Shown here: positions 1-9,463 of the stretch, in pieces
Layout: every line of letters begins with the position of its first letter
Numbering within the stretch: the first letter of the stretch is position 1
Origin: DASTDH01 sp041167675
GTDB taxonomy: Bacteria; Verrucomicrobiota; Verrucomicrobiia; Chthoniobacterales; JAFAMB01
Assembly (NCBI GenBank): GCA_041167675.1
Contig: JBEEIB010000475.1
Location: forward strand, 1-64,000
DNA: 64,000 nucleotides
Direction: 5' to 3'
Made by a program: the position numbers and the translations under genes
Notes under the pieces: model-generated
What the model was told of the DNA's origin: nothing
The model's database searches: none
The model's input: the letters and a program-made list of their open reading frames with translations, nothing else

Positions 1-16
1 TCTCCTGTATATAGAC

Positions 17-240
17 AACGAACGTCAGCGAACGTCAACGAACGTCAACGAACGTCAGTGAACGTTAGCGAACGTCAGCGAACGTCAGTGAACACCAACG
101 AACGTCAGCGAACGTCAACGAACGTCAACGAACGTCAGCGAACGTCAACGAACGTCAGTGAACACCAACGAACGTCGGCGAACACCAACGAACGTCAGCG
201 AACGTCAGCGAACACCAACGAACGTCGACGAACGTCGACT
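17..240. repeat. decamer tandem-repeat array, copy 1
   Basis: About 22 imperfect units of a 10-bp motif (CGAACGTCAA or CGAACGTCAG, sometimes CGAACACCAA) stand head to tail. Because the unit is 10 bp, all three frames stay open for long stretches and give NERQRTS-like peptides. I regard this as non-coding repeat. The same family recurs at 911-946, 1741-1785 and 47431-47609. Confidence 0.9.
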
Positions 241-398
241 AAGGGTGAAACGCGCTTCAATTCGATCAGTCCGGAAATCGTTGGGGGAATGCAGAAACGA
301 CACTTTGAGAAAGCCAAAGCGATTTTCAGCTGCTTGGCGTACCAGCTGGAGATTATGTGCTGGTCCCGTTCGAGCGTCGAATGGAATAGTAGATCGGA

Positions 399-447
399 GA
401 TAGCAAATCGGCCAAATGCGCTATTCTCTATTTGCGATTGGCTATTC
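399..447. repeat. short inverted repeat of the ATAGCAA family
   Basis: GATAGCAAATCG at 399-410 is matched in inverse orientation, with two or three mismatches, by CGATTGGCTATTC at 435-447. The words resemble the heptamer arrays bounding the element at 48428-48729, so this may be a minimal copy. It lies just upstream of the thioesterase start and could form a hairpin in its leader. Confidence 0.45.
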
Positions 448-453
448 ACCAAT

Positions 454-939
454 ATGGAGAGCGAACATCTATCAAGCAGACTCCAACAGTACCTTCTGAA
501 ACAAATACCGATCAGCAAGGGCTTGGGCATATCGATATCGGAAGCAAGTCTGGAAGAAATTCGGATAACGGCGCCGTTGGCGCCGAATCTAAACCATCAT
601 GGCACCGCATTTGGCGGAAGTGTCAGTGCGATAGCCATTCTGGCCGGTTGGACTCTCGTCTATGCCCGCCTAGAAGCCGAAGGCCAATTCCCCGCCGTTG
701 TGATCCAACACAATGAAATACGCTACGTGACACCGATCGAGGGCGCTTTTGCGGCCCGCGCTCGGCTCGTGCGCCCAGAGAAGTGGTCTCATTTTCTGCA
801 AGGTTTGTCGCGCCATGGCAAGGCTCGGACGATTGTTGCGGTCGAGGTTGAAGGCACCCGTGGAATATCGGCTCTTTTTCGCGGAACCTATGTTGCGCTC
901 CACGCAACGCCGTCAGCGAACGTCAATGAGCACCAATGA
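454..939 (+). CDS. YiiD C-terminal-type thioesterase-fold protein
   Basis: A 161-residue protein resembling the YiiD_C putative thioesterase domain (hot-dog fold). The family-like core is HHGTAFGGSVSAIAILAGW near residues 49-67, followed by a second strand region with VTPIEGAF. I start at ATG 454 (MESEHL) because the upstream open frame, back to position 58, is only decamer repeat and linker. The last residues (SANVNEHQ) are encoded by another repeat copy, so the native C-terminus may have been overrun by the repeat. The substrate is unknown; acyl-CoA hydrolysis is a family-level guess. It stands alone between repeat arrays, next to gene remnants. Confidence 0.7.
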   Translation: MESEHLSSRLQQYLLKQIPISKGLGISISEASLEEIRITAPLAPNLNHHGTAFGGSVSAIAILAGWTLVYARLEAEGQFPAVVIQHNEIRYVTPIEGAFAARARLVRPEKWSHFLQGLSRHGKARTIVAVEVEGTRGISALFRGTYVALHATPSANVNEHQ

Positions 940-946
940 AGGTCCA
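911..946. repeat. decamer repeat, copy 2
   Basis: Three to four degenerate decamer units sit at the 3' end of the thioesterase gene and supply its last codons and stop. Orientation is the same as the 17-240 array and opposite to the copy at 1741-1785. Confidence 0.75.
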
Positions 947-1688
947 CTCCGACTGCGGAACAGCCTGTTACCTCATAGTTTTACTGTATGAGGATTGCGG
1001 AGGCTGCACACTCTACGATTGCGAGCTGTCAATCGCGCTCACAACTAATATTGAGTGCAGGCATCCGAGGAAGGCACGTCTAATGGGCTTGCCCTACTAT
1101 CATGGTTTTCCGAGACCGCTTTGCGTGCGCTACCAAGTTTGCGGTCTTGGCGCCCTTCGGGTTCGAAGCTTCGTAGCTTGCGCGGAGACGCTCGAGGCTT
1201 GACCGAAGCATTGGCTTCAGAGCTGCTCCGCTACGTATTCGTACAACCGTGATCGAGCCGGACTTTTTCCGTACCGATTTTCTGAGTTCCACTTCCCTGG
1301 CGACGACAAAGAATCGTATCGACCGAATCGCTTCAGGAGTCGCGCCCATTGCAACAGTGTGCAGATGAACATATACCCGAGTCAAGGATGCGGAAAACAG
1401 GCGTAGAAAAATTGTGAATAGTCGATGCGCGAAGTACGCCTCTTAGAGCAGCTTCTCTCCGAAAAGAGAGCCACGACAAACAAGAGCGCTAGCCGGGAAG
1501 AGGTTCTGCAACTTTTCCCGGCTACTTGGCCTTATTGAACCGCCATTTTCGTATCTCAGCTTTCTCGCCCTTGCTCTAATACCACTTCCTCTGGATCCTT
1601 GTCATCCCGCCATCCGAGAAATGTTGTCTGCCTCAGTTCCCATCGAGAGTCCATTCGGCAAAGGCGACCTCACAGACGAAGGCTGGCC
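947..1688. other. gene-poor stretch with a hairpin
   Basis: I see no convincing gene here. Short open frames on both strands have no recognisable family. A 9-bp perfect inverted repeat (AGCCGGGAA at 1491-1499, TTCCCGGCT at 1515-1523) could form a hairpin, but no T-run follows it. A smaller CTCTCC/GAGAG inverted repeat lies at about 1454-1470. The stretch is flanked by oppositely oriented decamer repeats (911-946 and 1741-1785), so it may be the interior of a decayed repeat-bounded element. Confidence 0.4.
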
Positions 1689-2021
1689 TCACCCATTGGA
1701 TTTTCTCAGGAATTCTGGGCGGATTTTCGAATGGTGATTTATTGACGTTCGTTGGTGTTCATTGACGTTCGTTGACGTTCGTTGCTCTAACTGGATGCGT
1801 GGCGTGAATTGAAGTTCGGACCGCAGATGAGTCGCGAGCCGAAAGGCCAACGCGACAATAGTCAGGGTCGGATTGGCATAACCGCCGGTGGGAAATACCG
1901 AGCTGCCGGCGATGAAGAGATTCGGCACGCCATGCACCCGGCAATCGGCATCGACAACGCCGTTCCAGGGATTGTCGTGCATCCGGGTAGTGCCCAGGAA
2001 GTGATATGCGGGCTTTGTCCG
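1689..2021 (-). pseudogene. GMC oxidoreductase C-terminal remnant
   Basis: The minus-strand frame reads HFLGTTRMH, then WNGVVDADCRVHGVPNLFIA, then SSVFPTGGYANPTLTIVALA. This is the typical end of a GMC-family flavoprotein (gluconate or glucose dehydrogenase type), including the His of the HxxGT motif and the PTLTIVALA helix. About 450 upstream residues, including the FAD-binding start, are absent and a stop lies just upstream. The C-terminus runs into decamer repeat (about 1741-1785). It is a non-functional remnant. Confidence 0.75.
1741..1785. repeat. decamer repeat, copy 3 (inverse orientation)
   Basis: Four to five units read as TTGACGTTCG on the plus strand, the reverse complement of copies 1 and 2. 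They encode the repeat tail (TNVNEHQRTS) at the end of the GMC remnant. Confidence 0.85.
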
Positions 2022-2258
2022 CTACCATTGCCGAAAGATCACTAGCTGTCGGGTGCGAACCGATACGGCCGGAATGCTCGGGTTGGATTGCCCAACGCTG
2101 AATGTGTAAGTTCCGCCCTTGGTGATGATGAGAACAGCTGAAGCCTCCGATGTCGCTGCCAAGGCGACGGCTATTCCGATGACCAAGAGGGGGCTAACAT
2201 CAGTGGAAGATAGTGGACCTGTTACCAGTCTCTCAGGAGATCTGTTACCACACCCCAA
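2022..2258 (-). pseudogene. N-terminal fragment of a secreted beta-helix-like protein
   Basis: The frame has a hydrophobic, signal-like segment (VIGIAVALAATSEASA), then GGTYTF and NPSIPAVSVRT. This resembles the first rung of right-handed parallel beta-helix surface proteins (GGTYSG, then a PAV-x-I-x-T strand). It stops at 2022, in the same frame as the GMC remnant that follows, so two unrelated fragments are joined at about 2022-2050. Family assignment is tentative. Confidence 0.4.
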
Positions 2259-2321
2259 TTCCGCTTCTCGACTCTTGGAACATAACTAATTGATATAGAA
2301 TCACATACATCTTGATATCTG

Positions 2322-3092
2322 ATGAATGAAGATTGGAACACGTCATTGTATTTGCGTTTTGAGCGGGAGCGCACACAACCGAGTCGCGATCTCCTCGCCA
2401 GGATCACAATCGATCAACCAGAAGAGATTGTGGATCTCGGATGCGGACCCGGAAACAGCACAGCGATTCTCCGCGAACGTTGGCCCTCCGCCAAAATTGT
2501 TGGCCTGGATAATTCCCCGGCCATGCTGGAACAGGCAAAAAAAACTGATCAGAAAACGGAGTGGCGGTGCGAGGACATCGGCTCGTGGCGATCATCGAGC
2601 CAGGTCGACTTAATTTTCGCGAACGCTTCTCTGCATTGGCTGCCAGACCATGAGCCGCTGTTGAATTCGCTGATTCAGCAGCTTAAGCCCGAAGGCGCCT
2701 TAGCTTTTCAAGTTCCCGCCCTCTATGATCAGCCGGCAACCGCGGCTATCCGGGAGATCTCCTCTCTTGCTGCCTGGAAGATCTACGCGCCGCAATCTTT
2801 CCCCATCGTACATCCGCCTCCTGTCTATCACGATTACTTAGCCGGCAAAGCTGGATCTGTCGATCTCTGGGAGACGGTTTATTACCATCAACTGCCGGAT
2901 CACACCGCTATCTTGGATTGGTACCGCAGCGCTGGTCTACGCCCCTATTTAGAGGCCCTACCGAATGACGCAGCGCGCGAGGAATTTCAAAAACACCTTC
3001 TCGAGCGATTTCGAATTCTTTTTCCACGACAGACGAATGAAGATATACTGCTTCCTTTCCGTCGGTTATTCGTCGTCGCAACAATTCGGTAG
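2322..3092 (+). CDS. tam: trans-aconitate 2-methyltransferase
   Basis: A 256-residue SAM-dependent methyltransferase that matches Tam in length and layout. The N-terminus (MNEDWNTSLYLRFERERTQP) is typical. Motif I is VDLGCGPGNST (about residues 37-47), the acidic strand end is GLDNSPAMLEQA, and motif IV region is ANASLHWLPDH. In the family it esterifies trans-aconitate, protecting the TCA cycle from this aconitase inhibitor. The stop is followed 2 bp later by the GTG start of the next gene, so the two are probably co-transcribed. No decamer repeat or LytTR-like motif lies in its leader. Confidence 0.88.
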   Translation: MNEDWNTSLYLRFERERTQPSRDLLARITIDQPEEIVDLGCGPGNSTAILRERWPSAKIVGLDNSPAMLEQAKKTDQKTEWRCEDIGSWRSSSQVDLIFANASLHWLPDHEPLLNSLIQQLKPEGALAFQVPALYDQPATAAIREISSLAAWKIYAPQSFPIVHPPPVYHDYLAGKAGSVDLWETVYYHQLPDHTAILDWYRSAGLRPYLEALPNDAAREEFQKHLLERFRILFPRQTNEDILLPFRRLFVVATIR

Positions 3093-3094
3093 CG

Positions 3095-3865
3095 GTGCAG
3101 TTGCTGCTGATTAAACTTTTTCTTACCCCTCTCTTGATGCTAGCCGTTTCCTGGGCGGCACGTCGATGGGGGCCAGGGATAGGCGGACTTCTCGCCGGAT
3201 TGCCGCTCACTTCGGGCCCTATCTCCATCTACCTCTGTACCGAGCAGGGACCACACTTTGCAGCCTCTGCTGCCGCCAACTCAATACTGAGTCTGACGCC
3301 AGTCGCTCTCTTTTCCGTTGTTTACACCCGGCTATCCGGTCACCGGCAAGTGGTTAGCTGCGCGCTTGGTAGCTTCGGCGCCTTTCTACTCTCTTTATAT
3401 TTTTTGCAGAAATCTGGTTTCTCTTTTTGGCCATCCTGGATCACAGGATTTCTGGCGGTCTCTCTTGGCCTTATGCTGACTCCAAACAAGGTGCCGACAA
3501 GATTTCAAATCCACTATCCCCGGTGGGATTTACCGGCACGCGTCTTCTCAGCCACCGCGATGGTCCTGACTATCACTCTTTCCGCATCTGTTCTTGGATC
3601 CCAGTGGAGCGGCTTACTTTCGCCAATTCCAGTCCTGGCATGGCCCCTGTGTGTGTTTGTTCACCATCAACAGGGGAGCGATGGGGCTCGAGCAGTACTC
3701 CGCGGAATTCTCGAGGGTGCTTACGGCGTACTGGTCTTCTACACCATCGTCGCCGAAGGACTTAGCCATCTCTCGCCAATCCTGGTTTACGTCGCCGCGA
3801 TGGTTGCTTCCCTGATTGTTAGCGTCCCTTGGTTGAAGAGTAAGCTCGTGCTGCCCGCGGAGTGA
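3095..3865 (+). CDS. multi-pass inner-membrane protein, function unknown
   Basis: A 256-residue hydrophobic protein with about eight predicted membrane segments. The first is LIKLFLTPLLMLAVSWAA; a short GGLLAGLPLTSGPI re-entrant-like motif follows. The GTG start lies 2 bp after the tam stop, indicating translational coupling. I do not recognise a characterised family; the paired repeat-like halves could suggest a small transporter. No catalytic motif is visible. Confidence 0.75.
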   Translation: MQLLLIKLFLTPLLMLAVSWAARRWGPGIGGLLAGLPLTSGPISIYLCTEQGPHFAASAAANSILSLTPVALFSVVYTRLSGHRQVVSCALGSFGAFLLSLYFLQKSGFSFWPSWITGFLAVSLGLMLTPNKVPTRFQIHYPRWDLPARVFSATAMVLTITLSASVLGSQWSGLLSPIPVLAWPLCVFVHHQQGSDGARAVLRGILEGAYGVLVFYTIVAEGLSHLSPILVYVAAMVASLIVSVPWLKSKLVLPAE

Positions 3866-4044
3866 GGCGTATCGGCGTTCCCGGCGTTGCGAGCGCCTAC
3901 GTCAGTGCCGTCGAGGGGATAATGCACGGCTAAACTCCGAAGGCTCTCTAAAACCTATCCATCGAAGCGGCAATGATTGGCCCGTGACCTGGTCGGGTAA
4001 AAAAGCGAAGTCGTTGAATTTTACAGCATTGGATGAAATCGAAT

Positions 4045-5415
4045 TCAATCGAAAATCTTCCCCGGATTGAGAATTCCGTCCGGATCCATGACTCGTTTGA
4101 AATCCCGCATGACGCGGAAATTCGTTGATCCCAACGCGCGCGGGAGGAACGCCTTCTTTGCGAGACCCACACCGTGTTCACCTGTGATTGTACCTCCTAA
4201 TGCGATGGCGCGATCGAAAATCTCAACCATGGCTCTTTCAACGCGATGCATTTCCTGCTCATCCTTTTCGTTCGTGAGGAATGTCGGGTGAAGGTTTCCA
4301 TCGCCCATGTGCCCGAATGTGCCGACCTTGAGTTGATACTTTTGTGCAGTCTCCTGAATGAACTGCACCATTTTCGCGAGCTCGCTGCGCGGCACGGTGG
4401 CGTCTTCTAAGATTGTCGTGGGCGCAACCCTTGCGAGTGCTGAGAATGCGGTGCGCCTGGCACTCGCCAAACGGGCAGCATCCTCCGCAGTCTGCGCCAC
4501 CAATACGGAACGCGCACCGTTACTTTGCGCTAATTTCTCCATCGCTTTGGTTTCTTCTTCGACTGCTGCCGGATGCCCATCGGTCTCGATCAGAAGGATG
4601 GCTTCAGCGTCAGTCGGAAGGCCAATCTTTGCATAGTCCTCAACGCATCGAATCGTGATCTGATCGAGAAACTCCAATGTGCACGGAATGATCTTCGCGG
4701 CAATAATCGCGGACACGGTGACCGCCGCATCGGTGATTCGATCGTAGGTAACTAGCATGGTCCGGCGCGCAGCCGGTTTCGGAATAAGTTTCAAGAGAAT
4801 CTTGGTAATAACCCCGAGCGTTCCTTCGGAACCAATAAAGAGGTCTTTTAGGGAATAACCGGCTGCATCTTTGACGCAAGGCGACCCAGTCTGCAGAAGC
4901 TCGCCGGTTGAAAGGACGACCTCCAGCGCCATGACATAATCACGGGTAACGCCATACTTAAGTCCGCGGAGTCCACCGGAGTCCTCGGCAATATTTCCAC
5001 CAATCGTAGAAATTTTCATCGAACCGGGATCCGGCGGATAAAACAAACCCGCCGCCTCGGCCGATAGCGCCACCTGTTGGGTCAAAACGCCAGGTTCGAC
5101 CAGCATCGTGAGATTCGGCGGATCAAGCCTAAGGATTTGGTCCATCTGGACCGTACACAGGACAACGCAGCCCGGAACTGGAACGCTCCCACCGCTGAGC
5201 CCCGTACCGGACCCGCGAGTGACTATCGGAGTTTTTGTTTCGCTGGCGAGCTTAAGGACGGCAATAACCTCATCGACTGTTTTGGTGAACACGACCGCTT
5301 GCGGCAACTGATTCAACACCGGGGTAGCGTCAAAACTATAGGGGACCAGATCTTCGGGCTGAGTCAGTAGCCGATTCGGGCCGACGATCTGTTCGAGCCG
5401 AGAGACGGTGGTCAT
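4045..5415 (-). CDS. glcD: FAD-linked oxidase, glycolate oxidase GlcD type
   Basis: A 456-residue FAD_binding_4 plus FAD-oxidase_C protein. The FAD-binding half carries TRGSGTGLSGGSVP (about 63-76) and PPDPGSMKISTIGGNIAEDS (about 127-146). The C-terminal half has FGHMGDGNLHP and the GEHGVGLAKK signature (about 414-423). The family oxidises glycolate or D-lactate and passes electrons to the respiratory chain. No GlcE or GlcF subunit lies alongside, so it may act alone as a D-2-hydroxyacid dehydrogenase. Full length and intact. Confidence 0.88.
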   Translation of the reverse strand: MTTVSRLEQIVGPNRLLTQPEDLVPYSFDATPVLNQLPQAVVFTKTVDEVIAVLKLASETKTPIVTRGSGTGLSGGSVPVPGCVVLCTVQMDQILRLDPPNLTMLVEPGVLTQQVALSAEAAGLFYPPDPGSMKISTIGGNIAEDSGGLRGLKYGVTRDYVMALEVVLSTGELLQTGSPCVKDAAGYSLKDLFIGSEGTLGVITKILLKLIPKPAARRTMLVTYDRITDAAVTVSAIIAAKIIPCTLEFLDQITIRCVEDYAKIGLPTDAEAILLIETDGHPAAVEEETKAMEKLAQSNGARSVLVAQTAEDAARLASARRTAFSALARVAPTTILEDATVPRSELAKMVQFIQETAQKYQLKVGTFGHMGDGNLHPTFLTNEKDEQEMHRVERAMVEIFDRAIALGGTITGEHGVGLAKKAFLPRALGSTNFRVMRDFKRVMDPDGILNPGKIFD

Positions 5416-5564
5416 ATAGGCTAACCAACAAGCTAATCACAGGCATTGTGAAACCAACGAAGATCTCTTCCGGGCCGCCGGCGACGGTTTTCGCCTCTAG
5501 TGCCGAGTCCTTTTAGCGACTCTGGCAACCATCCAGAACTACTTTAAAATCGTTATCCACGAAC

Positions 5565-6578
5565 TCAGGGTGAAGGTTTTGTCGACGTCTCGGCCGGCGT
5601 TGGCGAGCCGCTGGTTTTTCCGGCACGCTTCAGCAGGGTGAATATGTCGCTGTCCGTCGAGAGCACCAGAGCCGAGTCTTTGGTAAAGATTTTGTGGTAG
5701 GTCTCGAGCGTCTTGAGAAAAGCGTAGAACTCGGCTGCTTGAGGATTCTGGGTATAGGCGCGAGCGTAAATCTCGCTGGCCTTGGCGTCAGACTCGCCCC
5801 GGATCTGCTGCACCTGGCGATAAGCGTTAGACTGGATTTCGTTCAGGTCGCGCTCGCGTTGGCCAGCAATACGGGCGGATTCACCTTCCCCTTCAGAACG
5901 AAAGCGCTGTGCGATCTGGAGTCGCTCGCTGATCATGCGCTGGTAGATACGCGCCAGGACATCGGGATTGTAGTTCACTCGTTTGATTCGGAAATCGAGC
6001 ACAGCGATGCCGAACTGGGCTAGTTTTTGCGTGGCCGCCGTCTTGATTTCATCTTCGATCTTCTGCCGGCCGAACTCGATGGGCGGAAGAACGCCGATCG
6101 TGCCGGTTGGACCGCCTTTAAGAGTCTCGTCGTGCAGTGGTTGACGGTTCTTGTCAGTGCGCACGATTTCGATCAGGTCGTGTTTGGCGATGGAGTTGCG
6201 CGTCTCACTGCCGAGGATGTCGTCGAGCCGCGAAAGGGCGCTCCGCTCGTCGTGCAAACGCACGAAATAAGTCTTCGGGTCGTCGATCCGCCAACGCGCA
6301 AATGTGTCGACGTGGATATACGTTTTGTCCCGGGTTGGAATTGCGACCGGAGCGCCGTCCCATTCCAGGAAGCGTTTATCAAGACTGTTTACGCTTTGCA
6401 CGATTGGAATCTTGAAATGCAGGCCTGGATCGGTGATTGGATCGCCCACCGGTTGCCCAAATTGCGTGATGATCACCTGTTCGGTCTGATCAACCGTATA
6501 AAACGCACCAGAGAAAACGAGTAACAAGAGAAGCGCAACGACAACAATCGCTATCCCGGCAAAGTAACTCTTCTTCAT
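5565..6578 (-). CDS. hflC: HflC, SPFH-domain protease modulator
   Basis: A 337-residue membrane-anchored SPFH/band-7 protein. One N-terminal membrane helix (IAIVVVALLLLLVFSGAFY) precedes the band-7 region (TVDQTEQVIITQFGQPVG) and a helical region rich in Arg/Glu (ERLQIAQRFRSEGEGESA). With HflK it forms the periplasmic assembly that encloses and tempers FtsH. Its ATG overlaps the hflK stop by one base (TAATG), a tight translational coupling typical of hflKC. Confidence 0.92.
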   Translation of the reverse strand: MKKSYFAGIAIVVVALLLLLVFSGAFYTVDQTEQVIITQFGQPVGDPITDPGLHFKIPIVQSVNSLDKRFLEWDGAPVAIPTRDKTYIHVDTFARWRIDDPKTYFVRLHDERSALSRLDDILGSETRNSIAKHDLIEIVRTDKNRQPLHDETLKGGPTGTIGVLPPIEFGRQKIEDEIKTAATQKLAQFGIAVLDFRIKRVNYNPDVLARIYQRMISERLQIAQRFRSEGEGESARIAGQRERDLNEIQSNAYRQVQQIRGESDAKASEIYARAYTQNPQAAEFYAFLKTLETYHKIFTKDSALVLSTDSDIFTLLKRAGKTSGSPTPAETSTKPSP

Positions 6579-7564
6579 TATTGCCGGCCCTCCCCCGGTT
6601 TGATCGAGAGGGGTAGCACCGGGAGCAGTTGCCGCAGGGACTCATCAACGATGATTTTTTGCCCGGTTTGGGGGAGGATTTCGCCCATTGTCTCCAGGTA
6701 AAGGCGGGTGCGAGTAATCTCTGGCGCTTTGATATATTGTTGCAGTACGGCGCTAAAAGCGGCCACATCGCCTTCAGCCTCGTTAACCCGCTTGAATCGA
6801 TAGCCTTCCGCCGCCCGTATTGTCTGGTCGGCCTCGCCTTTGGCTTTCGGCACTACATTGTTGTATTCGCCATTGGCGATATTGATCGCGTTTTCGCGGT
6901 CCTGTTGCGCTTTGTTCACTTCATTGAACGATGCCTGCACTTGGCTGGGCGGGTTCACATTTTTCAACTGCACTTGGTCCACGCGAATGCCGAGATGGTA
7001 TCGCTTCGACAACTCTTGCATGCGGGAGAGCGCCTCAACCTCGATGTCCTGGCGTCCGATGGTAATCAGTTCGTCAACTGTGCGGTCGCCCACGACCTCA
7101 CGCATCGCGGCTTCAGACAAGTCGCGGAGAGTCTCCCCCGGATTGCGGACATCGAACAGATACTGCCTTGGGTCTTCGATTCGATATTGCACGACCCACT
7201 CGACTAGTGCTGCATTCAGATCACCCGTGACCATGGATTTTTCCTCGTCCGGTTCCTGGCCAGCCTGGATCGGATTGGTAACATAGCCGGGCGTGGCGAA
7301 GCCAAACTCAAGTTTTAACTGTCGCCGCGTCGGTAACACGGTCACGACGTCGATGCCGAATGGCAGCTTGAAGTGCAAGCCTGGGTCAACCGTCTGCAAA
7401 TACTTCCCGAAACGCCGCACGACACCCTGCGATTCGGGCCCCACCGTGTAATAGGACATCCAGAGTCCCACAATCAGCAGGATGCCAATGAAGATAGCAG
7501 CTATCCAGCCAAGCGATGGAAGTTTCAAATTCAGCTTAATGTCGGGCGGCGTGTAGTCGGCCAT
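6578..7564 (-). CDS. hflK: HflK, SPFH-domain protease modulator
   Basis: A 328-residue partner of HflC. It has a short N-terminal tail, one membrane helix (LGWIAAIFIGILLIVGLWMS), then the band-7 domain with YYTVGPESQGVVRRFGKY. The coiled-coil part includes QDRENAINIANGEYNNVVPK and the C-terminal region contains YLETMGEILP. It lacks the long Gly-rich N-terminus of the enterobacterial protein, as is common outside Proteobacteria. First gene of the hflKC pair. Confidence 0.92.
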   Translation of the reverse strand: MADYTPPDIKLNLKLPSLGWIAAIFIGILLIVGLWMSYYTVGPESQGVVRRFGKYLQTVDPGLHFKLPFGIDVVTVLPTRRQLKLEFGFATPGYVTNPIQAGQEPDEEKSMVTGDLNAALVEWVVQYRIEDPRQYLFDVRNPGETLRDLSEAAMREVVGDRTVDELITIGRQDIEVEALSRMQELSKRYHLGIRVDQVQLKNVNPPSQVQASFNEVNKAQQDRENAINIANGEYNNVVPKAKGEADQTIRAAEGYRFKRVNEAEGDVAAFSAVLQQYIKAPEITRTRLYLETMGEILPQTGQKIIVDESLRQLLPVLPLSIKPGEGRQ

Positions 7565-7804
7565 GGAAGGAAGGCTAATTGGGATCTAGATAAGGATTCG
7601 AGTCAAAACTCTCTCTGCCGGAATAGCGCCAGGAGCGCGTGGAAAATGGCAGGGCGCGGCTCCGGTCGAGCCGGTTTGTTATTGGCACCGCGATCGATTT
7701 TGTCATCCGTCATTTGTTAGTTGTCATCCGCTTCTCGCATGATCAGTGTCGCGCATTGTAAGGAGCTGTTCAAACCTAGCTCGCCGCGTATCATTTGCCG
7801 CGAG

Positions 7805-8704
7805 ATGGAAATGCATCAGATACGGTACTTTCTTGCTGTAAGCGAATATTTGAATTTTCGCCGCGCGGCTTAGGAGTGTCATGTTTCCGCCCCAGCCCTC
7901 ACCCAGGCTATCCAGAAACTCGAAGACGAAATTGGCGGGAAACTCTTCCGACGAGAAAGGAATCTCACGCACCTTACCGATCTCGGGACTTTAATCCGGC
8001 CTCACCTGAAGCGTGTATTGTTCGAAGCGCAAGGTGCGAAAAACACGGCGGAGCAATTTCTAAGGCTTGAGCATGCGCCGGTAAAACTCGGCGTCATGTG
8101 CACCATAGGACCCATCTATTTCATGGGATTTCTCTCCGATTTTCAAGCGAAACATCCAGGGGTCGAGCTAACGCTGATTGATGGAACGGCGGAAAAACTG
8201 AACGAACTGCTTCGGAACGGTTGGTTAGACCTTGCGATACTCGCGCAGCCGCAACCATTTCCGGATACTTTCCAAACCGCACGTCTTTATCGTGAGCGTT
8301 TCTGCGTTGCCTTCCCCGTCGGCCACGAGTTTCAAGCAAGAGAGATGATCAAAATGGACGACGCTGCTAAGAAACCTCAACTCCTACGGGTAAACTGTGA
8401 GTTCTATCCTCACATTTCGATGCAGTCCCAGGATCTGGGAATCAAAATTCCAGTGGTTTATCGCAGCGAGAAGGAAGACTGGATCCAGAGCATGGTGGCA
8501 GCCGGGTTCGGTGTGACCTTTCTGCCGGAGTTCTCTGTGGCGACACCCGGCGTACTCAGCAGGCCTTTGATAAAGCCGGAAGTGATCCGCGAAATCTCGC
8601 TGGTCTCGATCGAAGGCCGCAGCTGGTCACCTGCAGTCGAGACCTTCACTCGGGCGGTACAAACGTATCCGTGGCCCCATGCTCGCCTGCAAAAAGGCGC
8701 GTAG
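7805..8704 (+). pseudogene. LysR-type regulator interrupted by an amber codon
   Basis: From ATG 7805 the frame reads MEMHQIRYFLAVSEYLNFRR-AA, TAG (7871-7873), then ECHVSAPALTQAIQKLEDEI and on to 8704 without another stop. This is one LysR protein of about 299 residues: helix-turn-helix (residues 1-60) and a substrate-binding domain (about 90-290). The stop replaces residue 23, a position that is usually Ala or Glu, so one GAG-to-TAG change explains it. An internal start at 8018 could give only an effector domain without DNA binding. It may be a young pseudogene, a consensus error, or a site of readthrough. Confidence 0.85.
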
Positions 8705-8710
8705 CGGCCC

Positions 8711-8782
8711 GCATTGATCGTAATCTTGCCCTTCGTGCGGAGGACAAGATTGTGATCAATGCAGGTTAATGAAACGTTAACC
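8711..8782 (+). terminator. two inverted repeats downstream of the LysR gene
   Basis: GCATTGATCGTAATCTTG (8711-8728) pairs with CAAGATTGTGATCAATGC (8745-8762) at 16 of 18 positions, around a 16-nt loop. A second stem, GGTTAA/TTAACC, follows at 8764-8782. The first structure begins about 6 bp after the LysR stop. No long T-run follows, so it could instead be a transcript-stabilising hairpin. Confidence 0.5.
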
Positions 8783-8926
8783 TAAAAGCACTGGAGCGCT
8801 TCTTCTCGAGGTACGAGCGTTAGTCCACATTCTGGGACGATGAGCGGCCAGTCAGCAATAGCTGCATAAAAATAATGAAAAGACCTTGTTGCCGAGAGAC
8901 TTCAATGAACTGAGTTTTCGCGTAAG

Positions 8927-9463
8927 ATGAAAAGAAAAGCCATGAGAAAGAGTGATACTCGATCTGGAAGACGAGAAAATGCTGCGCTACAGACTCCAAC
9001 CGGTCTCAGCCATGAGGGCGTTGAAGAAATTTCGAGTGCTCTCCGCCAACTACTGGCAGATGTGTTTGCACTTTATGTGAAGACGAAGAATTTCCATTGG
9101 CACATGAGTGGCCGCCACTTTCGTGACTACCACCTCCTCTTGGACGAACATGGCGAGCAAATTTTCGCTATGACCGACGATGTTGCAGAACGCGCACGCA
9201 AGATTGGCGGAACGACGCTCCACTCCGTCAGCGATATCTCGCGACACCAGCGCCTGAAAGACAACAATGCGGAATTCGTTTCTCCGAAAGACATGTTCGG
9301 AGAGCTTTGTGCGGACAACGAGCAACTAACGCGATTCTTGCGCTCTACCCATGAGATCTGTGACCGGCACAATGACGTCGCTACTGCCAGCTTGATCGAG
9401 AACTGGATCGACGAGACTGAGCGTCGCACCTGGTTCTTATTCGAAACACTACACGATCTCTAA
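8927..9463 (+). CDS. dps: Dps-family ferritin-like DNA-protection protein
   Basis: A 178-residue Dps/ferritin-like protein. A Lys/Arg-rich N-terminal tail of about 35 residues (MKRKAMRKSDTRSGRR) suits DNA binding. The four-helix core has the Dps ferroxidase signature: KNFHWHMSGRHFRDYH followed by LLLDEHGEQI, giving the conserved His, Asp and Glu ligands. The C-terminus ends WIDETERRTWFLFETLHDL. The family stores iron with peroxide and compacts DNA in stress. Single gene with its own upstream region. Confidence 0.9.
   Translation: MKRKAMRKSDTRSGRRENAALQTPTGLSHEGVEEISSALRQLLADVFALYVKTKNFHWHMSGRHFRDYHLLLDEHGEQIFAMTDDVAERARKIGGTTLHSVSDISRHQRLKDNNAEFVSPKDMFGELCADNEQLTRFLRSTHEICDRHNDVATASLIENWIDETERRTWFLFETLHDL

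Noticed and set aside
17..240. Repetitive NERQRTS-type protein or CRISPR array
   Set aside because: Units are 10 bp, contiguous and degenerate, with no spacers; all frames open because of the unit length. It is a tandem repeat, not CRISPR or a protein.
1491..1523. Rho-independent terminator
   Set aside because: Good stem but no T-run and no gene ending there.
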